NCBI GenBank assembly: GCA_002707025.1
Contig: PALG01000029.1
Span: 1 to 64,000 of the forward strand
Reading direction: 5' to 3'
Length of the DNA stretch: 64,000 bases
Source: Flavobacteriaceae bacterium
GTDB lineage: Bacteria > Bacteroidota > Bacteroidia > Flavobacteriales > Flavobacteriaceae
The translations under genes and the position numbers were made by a program. This document shows, one piece after another, positions 35,568 to 44,203 of the stretch. The first letter of the stretch is position 1. Every line of letters starts with the position of its first letter. A model generated the notes under the pieces. That model saw nothing but the letters and a program-made list of their open reading frames with translations, ran no database searches and had not been told where the DNA came from.

Positions 35568-36794
35568 ATGAGCGACATTGTTAGCAAAGCTGAATCTTTT
35601 GTAAATCAACTTTTCAGGGAAAAACTTTCTCATAATTTCATTTACCACAACCTCACTCATACCCTTAGAGTTCTTAAAAGTACAAATGAAATTATAGAAA
35701 ATTCTGAAATAAATGCTAAAGATGCCGAAATCCTAAGACTCACAGCTTTACTGCATGACACGGGTTACACCCAAACCTTTGAGGGGCATGAAGAAGTTAG
35801 TGCCGAAATTGCAAAAGAATTCCTTGCCAAACATGCGGTTGAAAAAGACACCATCGATAAAATTGTACAGTGCATTTTGGCAACTAAAATGGAAAAAGAA
35901 CCCTCCAATAAATTAGAAGAGGTTATTTGCGATGCAGATTGCTCCCATTTTGGAAAAGACTATTTTGATGAAGCCAGCGAGTTCTTGAGACAGGAACTTA
36001 TTGCACTCGATATTAAGGAATACACCCCTAAGGAATGGCGAAAAGAAAACATCCGGTTATTGGTGGAAGATCATAATTACTATACGCCATATGCCCTTAA
36101 AGAATGGCAGCCTCAAAAAGAGGCTAATTTGGCAAAATTGCTGAAGCGAAAAAAGAAGGATAAAAAACGTCGCAAAAAAGAAGAACTGAAGGCCGAGCTG
36201 AAAGCAAAATACAAGGACGCAAGTCCAGAAAGAGGGATCCAAACTTTTTACCGTACGGCTTTAAGGAATCATATTAAATTAAGTGATATTGCCGATACAA
36301 AAGCCAATATCCTACTCTCGGTAAATGCCATTATCATTTCGTTGGTATTATCCAATTTACTTTCAAAACTGGATACCAATCCGTTTTTAATTGCACCCTC
36401 TGCTATTTTTGTATTGTCCAGTACCATTTCCATGATTTTGGCCGTCATTGCTACGAGGCCTAATGTAACCCGTGGGGAGTTTACTGATGAAGATGTTAAA
36501 AATAAAGATGTGAATTTGACTTTCTTCGGAAATTTTCACCGAATGGAACTTTCCAAGTACCAATGGGCTATTGACGAACTTTTGAAAGATAGGGACTATG
36601 TATATTCTTCCTTGACCAAGGATTTATATTTCTTGGGAAAAGTGTTGGACCGAAAATATCGAATCCTTCGTTGGACCTACACTATTTTCGTGGTTGGAAT
36701 TATTATTTCCATTATCTCTTTTGCCATCTCATTTAGTATATTCGATCAAAGTGTGGATCAAGTAACAGACACGATTGTTACGCCACAGAATTAG
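35568..36794 (+). CDS. HD-domain protein with C-terminal Pycsar-effector-like (DUF5706) membrane domain
   Basis: The 408-residue protein has an HD phosphohydrolase domain (about 1-180) with H31, H63-D64 (LLHDTGY), H74 and an Asp in CDADCSH. A very basic linker (about 188-215) follows. The C-terminal region contains YRTALRNHIKLSDIADTKANILLSVNA, the signature of DUF5706, with membrane helices near 248-266, 275-296 and 369-392. DUF5706 is the PycTM effector of cCMP/cUMP-based Pycsar antiphage defence. Standalone HD-DUF5706 fusions are common in Bacteroidota genomes, so the role could be housekeeping nucleotide signalling. No cyclase gene is adjacent; the neighbour downstream is convergent with a 4-bp overlap. 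Confidence 0.85.
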   Translation: MSDIVSKAESFVNQLFREKLSHNFIYHNLTHTLRVLKSTNEIIENSEINAKDAEILRLTALLHDTGYTQTFEGHEEVSAEIAKEFLAKHAVEKDTIDKIVQCILATKMEKEPSNKLEEVICDADCSHFGKDYFDEASEFLRQELIALDIKEYTPKEWRKENIRLLVEDHNYYTPYALKEWQPQKEANLAKLLKRKKKDKKRRKKEELKAELKAKYKDASPERGIQTFYRTALRNHIKLSDIADTKANILLSVNAIIISLVLSNLLSKLDTNPFLIAPSAIFVLSSTISMILAVIATRPNVTRGEFTDEDVKNKDVNLTFFGNFHRMELSKYQWAIDELLKDRDYVYSSLTKDLYFLGKVLDRKYRILRWTYTIFVVGIIISIISFAISFSIFDQSVDQVTDTIVTPQN

Positions 36795-39154
36795 CGTTGT
36801 ATTTCTTCCATTAAATCGTTGTAGGTATACAATTTCTGATTTTCCGCTTCATTTTTGTAAAGCACATTTACCCGAATGGCTTTTAAGCCGGTAACTCCTT
36901 GTAAATCTTCCAATTCCAGAATCTCTACTTGGTTGCCAATATAGTCTTTCGATTGTAAGAAACGGATATATCCCAAATACTCCTCTTCATCTTCTTCTTG
37001 AGAATAGACTACTGTAATCTTACCGGGTTGGGTAATTCGCTCTTCCGTTCCCTTAATGTGGGCTTTGTCAACGCGTTTCTTCACCACTTCATATCGGGCA
37101 TTATACGTACCGTCTACATCGAACCTTTTTTCATCCATACGGAAGCGTAATGAAAGGGAACTGTTAAAAACCAAAATCATGGAGGCTACCTCCATTGGTA
37201 ATGGCAAGTCCTTTTTTAGCTTATAAAACCGATTTTCCATCTCACACATTACCTGTAATTGCCATAAACGCAAGTTGTACAAATAAATAGGATTGAAGCT
37301 GCGTTCTTTGGTAATAGATTCCCCTATGTACATATTATGCTCTACCCCATCGGTTTTAAAGCGTTCGTAATAGTGCGAATACATGGTTTGTGCCTCTTCT
37401 TGTTTTCGGTCCAATAAAGAAGCTAGGGTCTTGTTTACCAACATGACCGATTCATCATATTCTTTTCGGTATTTATAAATAAACCCCTTACTACTGTCAA
37501 TACGCTTGGAATAATCTTGAATCAAATCCTTTAAATCGTCATCTTTTTTCTCAACATGCTGAAATAACGGTATGATTTCATCCTGTAAAAAATTTAGGAC
37601 TTTACGTTCACTATCTACTTCCAGGATATCCTTAATCTCTTCCGAGAATGCTTCAATAGTATGCATATATTTCTCATAAATAGGAAGCGATTCTCGTTCT
37701 TTTATTCGGGTCATGATGCGATGTACCATTCGTAATTGAAGCTCTAAATCCCTTTTGGTAGCATCATTTCGTAATTCGGAAGAACCCTTGATGTCCATCT
37801 GCCCAAACAATGGATACACGTCTTCAAAAACCACCTCTCGAAAACTGGCCATATTTCCAGCGTCTTGTTGCTTCATAACACGACGGGCTTCGTTTCTAAA
37901 GCGCCAATGTACACTTGGGTGTATGGAAGTACACTCATTTTGAATTAATAATTCCATTTGGTTCTCCCATCGTTCCTTAGCACGTTTCATCGAATCTACC
38001 AAATAGGGCATGATATCCTTCAATTTGTTTGCGTTAATAGAGTTAAGTCTTCCTACATTATTGGAAACAATTTCCAAAACCCCCAAAAGTGCTTCCCCAT
38101 GTACCAAAGGGGCTATAATAGCGCTTCCAATATTTTGATCATCGAAAGACTGTAACAGGACATTTTCAGGATGCTCTTCCAATTGCTTGGGCACATTGGA
38201 AAGGGTATATACCTCTTTCTTTTCACATAATACATGGTACGACAAACTACAGAGGGAAAGTTTACAATCTTTTAAAGCGTCTTCATGAAGTATAAAGCTA
38301 TTAACATTGTGGTTCTTGGAAAGCTTACTGAAGGTTTTGTCTTCGCTATCGTAGACAGCATACCCAATATTCAATTCGGGTAGATTAAAAATAGACCTTA
38401 TAATTTCTTGAAAACTGAAGATAAACCGGTCTTCTTTTGTATCCATCTCCAGTAAACCTTCCTTAAAACTCGATAAAGATACATCGATGGTGGCATCGTA
38501 CATATTGGCAATGACAAACCCATTAAAAACCCAACTGTTGGGCGGAAATTTCTCTTTCCACACCTCAATATTTTCAAAATTATCCAGCAGCTCTGCAATA
38601 TCGGCCTCCGTAATCTCTTTTGCCGTTTCTCCTTTGGTAATCGACACAAAATCGGCATTGTATAGCACTCGGTAAGACCTCACAATTCCATTTCGATCAG
38701 GTATTTTGTAATAGAAAGGACGTTTAAAGTCAACTGAATAATTGTAATAAGAATTCAAAATAATACTACAGGCCATGATGTAATATTCATCATCATTAAA
38801 ATCGGTTAACTCCATTTTAAAGTCTTCCCCTACTACACTTTTAATATCTTGATAGCGTTTGGAAGCCCTTAATATTTTCTCTTGAAAAGGCGCTGTAGCA
38901 ATCTTAATCTCGTTTTGGGTTAAGAGGTCCGAAAACAAATCGTCCAAAATAAAACGAATAGGCGCTTTATGACGCGCTATGGCCTCCTGGGTTTCGAGCC
39001 CTTCGGCAAGTTCCGGATACTTTTCTTCCAAGTCTAAAACCGCCTTAGCCTTTTCAGCCACGAGCGGTATATTGGAGTCCAATTGCTTTTTATAAGAATC
39101 GAACAGCTTTCCAAAACCAATTTTTATGGTTAAAGGGGAAACTCTCTCGTTCAT
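36791..39154 (-). CDS. Large GAF-domain cytoplasmic protein
   Basis: This protein is about 787 residues long if started at 39154 (MNERVSPLTIKIGFG); an in-frame ATG at 39172 is also possible. One GAF-like domain is visible around residues 255-400 (LNIGYAVYDSEDKTF, IGSAIIAPLVHGEALLGVLEIVS). The rest is mostly helical and charged, with no kinase, cyclase, HD or DNA-binding motif that I can identify. There are no membrane segments. Homologous architecture recurs in Flavobacteriia as an uncharacterised family, so it is probably conserved core. A possible TATCTTTA promoter variant lies near 39186 on the minus strand. Function is unknown. Confidence 0.8.
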   Translation of the reverse strand: MNERVSPLTIKIGFGKLFDSYKKQLDSNIPLVAEKAKAVLDLEEKYPELAEGLETQEAIARHKAPIRFILDDLFSDLLTQNEIKIATAPFQEKILRASKRYQDIKSVVGEDFKMELTDFNDDEYYIMACSIILNSYYNYSVDFKRPFYYKIPDRNGIVRSYRVLYNADFVSITKGETAKEITEADIAELLDNFENIEVWKEKFPPNSWVFNGFVIANMYDATIDVSLSSFKEGLLEMDTKEDRFIFSFQEIIRSIFNLPELNIGYAVYDSEDKTFSKLSKNHNVNSFILHEDALKDCKLSLCSLSYHVLCEKKEVYTLSNVPKQLEEHPENVLLQSFDDQNIGSAIIAPLVHGEALLGVLEIVSNNVGRLNSINANKLKDIMPYLVDSMKRAKERWENQMELLIQNECTSIHPSVHWRFRNEARRVMKQQDAGNMASFREVVFEDVYPLFGQMDIKGSSELRNDATKRDLELQLRMVHRIMTRIKERESLPIYEKYMHTIEAFSEEIKDILEVDSERKVLNFLQDEIIPLFQHVEKKDDDLKDLIQDYSKRIDSSKGFIYKYRKEYDESVMLVNKTLASLLDRKQEEAQTMYSHYYERFKTDGVEHNMYIGESITKERSFNPIYLYNLRLWQLQVMCEMENRFYKLKKDLPLPMEVASMILVFNSSLSLRFRMDEKRFDVDGTYNARYEVVKKRVDKAHIKGTEERITQPGKITVVYSQEEDEEEYLGYIRFLQSKDYIGNQVEILELEDLQGVTGLKAIRVNVLYKNEAENQKLYTYNDLMEEIQR

Positions 39155-39268
39155 GGTGTTTGTTTTCAACATATTAATTAAGGTAAAGATAAATCATTAA
39201 TCCGCCAAAAGAAGAAGGATTAACAGTTCTTTGTCATTTAAAAATCTTTTAAACCATAAAAAATATGG

Positions 39269-39276
39269 TACTTTTG
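39269..39276 (+). promoter_or_regulatory. -7 box TACTTTTG for the TlpA-like gene
   Basis: The TAnnTTTG match lies 19 bp before the ATG at 39296. A convincing -33 partner was not found. Confidence 0.5.
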
Positions 39277-39295
39277 TTCTTTAAAATTTTGAATA

Positions 39296-40411
39296 ATGAA
39301 ACGATTACTTTTTGTTTTTGCCGCTATTTTACTAATCTCCTGCAATGAAGAAGACACCTATTCCTTAAAGGGAAATGCATTTGGGTTTGAGGATGGCACG
39401 CATATTTATGTATACCAAATAGACGATAACAACAATACCAGTGTTATCGATACCCTGGAAGTACAAAATGAGCAATTTGAAGCACAGTTCCCAAAAACTG
39501 AAGATGCCACTACCGCTTTGCAATTTTTAAAAGTGGGAAATCAAAAAAACAACATTTTATTTTTTACTGAAAACGAAGACCTTAAGGCTACCTTATATGC
39601 CGATAGCATCATGGTTTCAAAAGTTTCCGGGGGAAAACAAAATGAAGTGTACTACGACTACATAGAGACCATGAGAGGTTTTGCCAACGAAAGAAGCCAA
39701 CTTATGGAAGATTTTCGGAAAGCGCAAGCCGAACAGGATGTAACCAAAATTCAAGACCTGCGTAATGAAAACATGGCCATTACCAATGAAGAGAAAAGCT
39801 ATCAAAGGGATTTTGCCGTAAATAACAGCAACTCCGTATTTGGGTTAATGTTAATGACCGAGCTTTTTTCGCGTAAGGACATGACTTCCGAAGAAGTGAA
39901 TGACCTCATCAATGGTTTGAGCCCCAAAATGGCCGCTCACCCATTAGTGACAAAGTTGCAAGATCAAATGGAAGCTGCCAAACAGGCTGAGTTAGGTTCC
40001 GTAGCTCCCAATTTTGAAGCTGAAACACCTGAAGGTACCATGCTTAGCCTCAAAGATGCGATGGGAACTTACACTATTATCGACTTTTGGGCTTCTTGGT
40101 GTCGTCCTTGCCGTATGGAAAATCCAAACGTGGTTCGAGTATACAACAAATACCACGACAAAGGGCTAAATATTATTAGCGTTTCCTTGGACAAAAAAGG
40201 GCAGAAAGATCGATGGATCAAAGCTATTGAAGATGATAACATGGATTGGTATCATGTTTCCAATTTAGAATTTTGGCAAGATCCTATTGCCCGTCAATAC
40301 AATGTGAGAAGCATTCCAGCGACTTTTCTATTGGATTCTGAAGGAAAAATCATCGACAAGAATCTAAGAGGACAGGCCCTAGAGGATAAAATAGCTTCTT
40401 TACTGGAATAA
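39296..40411 (+). CDS. Periplasmic thiol-disulfide oxidoreductase, DUF4369-TlpA lipoprotein
   Basis: The 371-residue lipoprotein (signal ends LLISC) has an N-terminal DUF4369 domain (about 22-120) and a helical linker. A C-terminal AhpC/TlpA thioredoxin domain (about 230-371) has the active site WASWCRPC, the cis-Pro loop RSIPATFLLD, and the usual DKKGQKDRW loop. It is expected to handle disulfides or cytochrome maturation in the periplasm. This two-domain form is typical of Bacteroidota. It stands alone, convergent with the SIMPL gene 3 bp away. Confidence 0.92.
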   Translation: MKRLLFVFAAILLISCNEEDTYSLKGNAFGFEDGTHIYVYQIDDNNNTSVIDTLEVQNEQFEAQFPKTEDATTALQFLKVGNQKNNILFFTENEDLKATLYADSIMVSKVSGGKQNEVYYDYIETMRGFANERSQLMEDFRKAQAEQDVTKIQDLRNENMAITNEEKSYQRDFAVNNSNSVFGLMLMTELFSRKDMTSEEVNDLINGLSPKMAAHPLVTKLQDQMEAAKQAELGSVAPNFEAETPEGTMLSLKDAMGTYTIIDFWASWCRPCRMENPNVVRVYNKYHDKGLNIISVSLDKKGQKDRWIKAIEDDNMDWYHVSNLEFWQDPIARQYNVRSIPATFLLDSEGKIIDKNLRGQALEDKIASLLE

Positions 40412-40414
40412 ACC

Positions 40415-41089
40415 CTATTTCAACTCAAAACTTACGTTTACCTGAGCATTGATTTCCATCTCCCCAGGAGCCATGGTTTGCATTTTGCTATCGCCTTCCA
40501 TTGCCATGCTTCGAAGAACGGGCATAGGAGTAGAAACATTATTGAATTCCGTAATGTGAACAGCTTTTCCTATGTTTTGCCCCAATGCCGAAGCATACTC
40601 CATAGCTTTTTGTTTAGCATCCATGATGGCCTTCACCCGTGCTTCACTTTCCAATTTTTTCATTTCCGAAGAAGAAAAAGTAACACTGTTGATACGATTG
40701 ATACCTGTTTCCAGCAAGCCCTTCATAAGGGATTCATATTTAGAAAGATCCGTTAAAAATACACTAATGGTTTGATTGGCCACATAGCTGTATTTCTTGG
40801 TATTATAATCGTAGTTTTTCGACAGATTGATCTGTTGCGATGTAATATATTTTTCTTCAATGTCCTGCTTTTTCAGAAATTGAAACACCTCATTAACCGT
40901 TTGGTCATTCATTTGTTTCACTTCCTTGGGGTTGTTTCCTGTATGTTCTACCCGAACCGTTATCGTTGCTTCATCCGGAACTACCTTAACAGTCCCTTGG
41001 CCGCTCACGTCAACCGTTGGCATGGGTGGGTTTTGTGCATTCATAAATAAGCTGCTTAATAATATTAAAAAAGTTGCAAGTGTTTTCAT
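40415..41089 (-). CDS. SIMPL-domain (DUF541) periplasmic protein
   Basis: The 224-residue protein starts at 41089 with the signal peptide MKTLATFLILLSSLFMNAQ. The mature part is a SIMPL domain, with VDVSGQGTVKVVPDEATITVRVEHTG as its opening strand pattern and ARVKAIMDAKQKAMEYASALG later. The E. coli relative YggE is linked to oxidative stress protection, but the biochemical role of the family is not settled. It lies 12 bp downstream of the rhomboid gene and is probably co-transcribed with it. Confidence 0.9.
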   Translation of the reverse strand: MKTLATFLILLSSLFMNAQNPPMPTVDVSGQGTVKVVPDEATITVRVEHTGNNPKEVKQMNDQTVNEVFQFLKKQDIEEKYITSQQINLSKNYDYNTKKYSYVANQTISVFLTDLSKYESLMKGLLETGINRINSVTFSSSEMKKLESEARVKAIMDAKQKAMEYASALGQNIGKAVHITEFNNVSTPMPVLRSMAMEGDSKMQTMAPGEMEINAQVNVSFELK

Positions 41090-41101
41090 TATCAATATTT
41101 T

Positions 41102-41752
41102 TTATAGTTTTCCTAGTTTGTACAACACAAACAATACCACGATAGGCACGGCCAAGAGGATAATGAGCCAAAGGTCGGTTTCAATGAGGGAAGGCACAAA
41201 ACCAATACTTAAAACATATCCTGCCACAGCTCCACCAATATGGGCGTCATGCCCTATATTCCCTAAACGGGCTTTCATTCCGTAAATTGAGTACCCTAAA
41301 TACAAAATCCCAAAGATCCAGGCAGGGATAGCGATAGGAATAAAGAACAGGTATAAGCCCATATCCGGTTCAAACAAAATGGCCGAATACAAAACACCCA
41401 TTACCGCCCCACTGGCTCCCACGGCACTGTAATGATATTCCTCCTTGTGCATAATAAAGGACAATAAATTTCCTACCAAAAGACTGAGCAAGTAAATAAT
41501 AACAAACTTGGAAACCCCAACGTTATAAATTACCACCTCAGCAAAAAAATAAAGCGTCAACATATTGAACAATAAATGGGTAAAATCAACATGAAGAAAG
41601 CCCGAGCTAAACATGCGTATTTGCTCGCCTCTTTGTATGCCCGCTATATTGAACTTATACTTTTCAAAAAAAGAAAAGTCGTTAAAGCCCTTTAATGAGA
41701 TTACTACGTTTGCTGCTATGATGATGATTGTGGCAATATGTATATCCTGCAT
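41102..41752 (-). CDS. Rhomboid family intramembrane serine protease
   Basis: The 216-residue protein has six membrane helices. The rhomboid hallmarks are the HVDFTHLLFNM segment, the nucleophile in VGASGAVMG (Ser of GASG) and the catalytic His in GHDAHIGGAVAGY. A catalytic Ser-His dyad is therefore intact. Substrates are unknown. It is divergent from the lipid acyltransferase and is followed by the SIMPL gene. Confidence 0.93.
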   Translation of the reverse strand: MQDIHIATIIIIAANVVISLKGFNDFSFFEKYKFNIAGIQRGEQIRMFSSGFLHVDFTHLLFNMLTLYFFAEVVIYNVGVSKFVIIYLLSLLVGNLLSFIMHKEEYHYSAVGASGAVMGVLYSAILFEPDMGLYLFFIPIAIPAWIFGILYLGYSIYGMKARLGNIGHDAHIGGAVAGYVLSIGFVPSLIETDLWLIILLAVPIVVLFVLYKLGKL

Positions 41753-41820
41753 CGAATTATTTTTGGTAAGGTGACGTCTTTAGTGCTATAAATTTAATTA
41801 GTTTTGCCTTAATTTGCAGT

Positions 41821-42690
41821 ATGGGACGCCTACTTTATCTTATTATCTATCCTTTTATATGGTTGGTCTCCATCCTCCCTTTTCCCATCCTTTACCTAAA
41901 ATCTTCCTTATTGTATAGGCTGGTATATTATATCATAGGCTATCGGAAAAAAGTAGTGAAAGATAATTTAAAATTGGTGTTTCCCCATAAGTCTTCAGAA
42001 GAGATTAACACTATTGCCAAAGGTTTTTACAAGCACTTGTGCGATATCATTTTTGAAACCTTGAAGAGCATGACCATTTCTGAAAAGGAGATAAAGAAAA
42101 GGTTTCGGTTTAAAAACCTGGAAGTCGTTAACGAGCTCTACCAAAAGGACAAAAGCATTTTATTGATGTGTGGCCACTATGCGAGTTGGGAGTGGAGCGG
42201 CATCTTGGCAACACAAATTCCTTACAAAGGCTACGCGGTGTATAAGAAATTGGATAACCCGTATTTCGATAGGCTGGTAAAACGTATACGGGGCCGTTTT
42301 GGGGCATCGATCATCACCAACAAACAAATTACCAAAACCCTATACAAAAGCTTTAAAAAAGGAGAAAAGAGCCTTACACTAATTCTCTCAGATCAGACCC
42401 CCAAGCTAGGGGCCTTCAAACAGCGGGATACTTTTATGGACGTTAATGTTCCCGTATTTACCGGAACGGAAGAATTGGCAAAAATGTTGGATTTTGCCAC
42501 GGTGTACCTGAAAGTGGAGAAAGTTAAAAGGGGTTATTATGAAGCGTCTTTTGTTCCCTTAGCGGAAAATCCAAAAAAATACGATGATTTTCAAATTACC
42601 CGTATGTTCCTTACCGAAATAGAAAAGCAAATTAAGGAGGCGCCAGCCTATTATTTATGGTCTCACAAGCGTTGGAAGCATCGTAATTAA
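41821..42690 (+). CDS. LpxL/HtrB-type lipid A late acyltransferase
   Basis: The 289-residue protein has an N-terminal membrane anchor (about 5-30) and the acyltransferase motif HYASWEW (HX4E), with DQTP and the FTGTEELAKML segment characteristic of the lysophospholipid-acyltransferase (LPLAT) LpxL family. It adds a secondary acyl chain to lipid A or a related lipid at the inner membrane. It is slightly shorter than E. coli LpxL, as is usual in this phylum. Its stop overlaps the convergent aminotransferase stop by 4 bp. Confidence 0.9.
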   Translation: MGRLLYLIIYPFIWLVSILPFPILYLKSSLLYRLVYYIIGYRKKVVKDNLKLVFPHKSSEEINTIAKGFYKHLCDIIFETLKSMTISEKEIKKRFRFKNLEVVNELYQKDKSILLMCGHYASWEWSGILATQIPYKGYAVYKKLDNPYFDRLVKRIRGRFGASIITNKQITKTLYKSFKKGEKSLTLILSDQTPKLGAFKQRDTFMDVNVPVFTGTEELAKMLDFATVYLKVEKVKRGYYEASFVPLAENPKKYDDFQITRMFLTEIEKQIKEAPAYYLWSHKRWKHRN

Positions 42691-44177
42691 ACTTCAAACC
42701 ATTGATCGTTTAACGGTATTCCTTCTGAAATTTTTTCAGAGACATGACGGTAATGCCCTTTTTCCAAAAGGTACTCTTTTTTCCATTCCAAGGCATGATC
42801 GGCCAAGGCTATAAGGCAATCACACACATATTCCATTTCTTGATTACTGGTCGTAGGATGAATGGAAACCCGCACCCACCCTGGTTTCATTTCAGTAAAA
42901 CCACAAGAGACTTTTTCCAAAATTTCAGAAGACCTTTTTTGGTCTATTTGCAATAAGTAATGCCCATAGGTTCCTGCACAACTGCATCCTCCCCTTGATT
43001 GTATCCCAAAGCGATCATTAAGAATTCGTACTGCCAAATCATGATGCAAACCGTCTATGTTTAAAGACAATACCCCCAAGCGATGGGTATGCTCATGGGC
43101 CAAAACAGAAATGTTTGGATGGGCTTTCATTCGTTCGAAGAAGTAAGTAAGTAATTCGTCTTCACGGGCCATCATATTGTCTACGCCCATCTTTTCCTTT
43201 AGTTTAATGGCTAAGGAAGCCCTAATTACTTGTAAAAAACCAGGGGTGCCTCCATCTTCCCGCTCTTCAATATTTTCAATAAATTTATGGGTCCCCCATG
43301 GGGTTGTCCAATCTACCGTGCCGCCCCCGGGGCAATCGGGCACTAGGTTTTTATACAGTTTTTTATTGAACACCAAGACACCACTACTACCAGGACCGCC
43401 CAAGAACTTGTGCGGAGACATAAAAATGGCATCTAGGCATCTTTCTGCATCTTCAGGATGCATATCTATGGCTATATAAGGAGCCGAACAGGCAAAGTCT
43501 ACAAAGCAAAAACCATCGTGTTGATGCATCACCTTGGCAATTTCATGATAAGGGGTTTTAATGCCCGTAACATTGGAACAACTGGTAATGGAAGCTATTT
43601 TTACATCACGTTTTTTATATTTTTCTAACAAGCGATAGAGGTTTTCCATACAAAACAAACCATTCTCATTGCTAGGGATTACCTCTACGGTGGCTATGGT
43701 TTCCAACCAAGAGGTCTGATTGCTATGGTGTTCCATATGCGAGACAAATACAACGGGGCGGTCTTCTTCTTTTAATTCGAAGAGTCCCTTAATTTGTTCT
43801 GGAATCTTTAAGCCTAAAATGCGTTGAAATTTATTTACGGCTCCAGTCATGCCGGTTCCAGTAGTAATTAATACATCGTCGGGACCAGCATTTACATGCT
43901 CCTTAATAATTTGACGGGCCTTATGGTAGGCATGCGTCATTGTGGTTCCGCTTACGGTTGTTTGGGTATGGGTATTGGCGACAAAAGGACCAAAATCCTG
44001 AAGCATTTTTTCTTCAATGGGCGTGTACAATCGGCCACTCGCTGTCCAATCGGTATACACCATCTTTTGTGTTCCGTAGGGAGACTCAAACGTTTGATCA
44101 ATCCCTAATATATTGTTTCTGAAAGGCTTAAAATATTGCTCCAAAGTGGTAGCACTAAGTTTTGCTTTAACTTCCAT
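42687..44177 (-). CDS. Class V aminotransferase / cysteine desulfurase-like PLP enzyme
   Basis: The 496-residue protein is of the class V PLP fold. The PLP lysine is in MSPHKFLGGPGSSGVL. Other class V motifs are VTTGTGMTGA-like ITTGTGMTGAVNKFQ, the substrate-loop VSHMEHHSNQTSW, and SRGGCSCAGTYGH, which holds cysteines near the position of the desulfurase active-site Cys. It is longer than SufS/IscS (about 400 residues) and belongs to the long, poorly characterised branch. It lies 26 bp after glmM and may be its operon partner. Whether it is a desulfurase, lyase or transaminase cannot be fixed here. Confidence 0.85.
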   Translation of the reverse strand: MEVKAKLSATTLEQYFKPFRNNILGIDQTFESPYGTQKMVYTDWTASGRLYTPIEEKMLQDFGPFVANTHTQTTVSGTTMTHAYHKARQIIKEHVNAGPDDVLITTGTGMTGAVNKFQRILGLKIPEQIKGLFELKEEDRPVVFVSHMEHHSNQTSWLETIATVEVIPSNENGLFCMENLYRLLEKYKKRDVKIASITSCSNVTGIKTPYHEIAKVMHQHDGFCFVDFACSAPYIAIDMHPEDAERCLDAIFMSPHKFLGGPGSSGVLVFNKKLYKNLVPDCPGGGTVDWTTPWGTHKFIENIEEREDGGTPGFLQVIRASLAIKLKEKMGVDNMMAREDELLTYFFERMKAHPNISVLAHEHTHRLGVLSLNIDGLHHDLAVRILNDRFGIQSRGGCSCAGTYGHYLLQIDQKRSSEILEKVSCGFTEMKPGWVRVSIHPTTSNQEMEYVCDCLIALADHALEWKKEYLLEKGHYRHVSEKISEGIPLNDQWFEV

Positions 44178-44203
44178 ACCCGTAATTTTATCAAAACTAA
44201 GAA

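Noticed and set aside
42687-44177. SufS/IscS cysteine desulfurase
   Set aside because: About 90 residues longer than those enzymes and with no suf or isc genes nearby; only the class V fold is supported.
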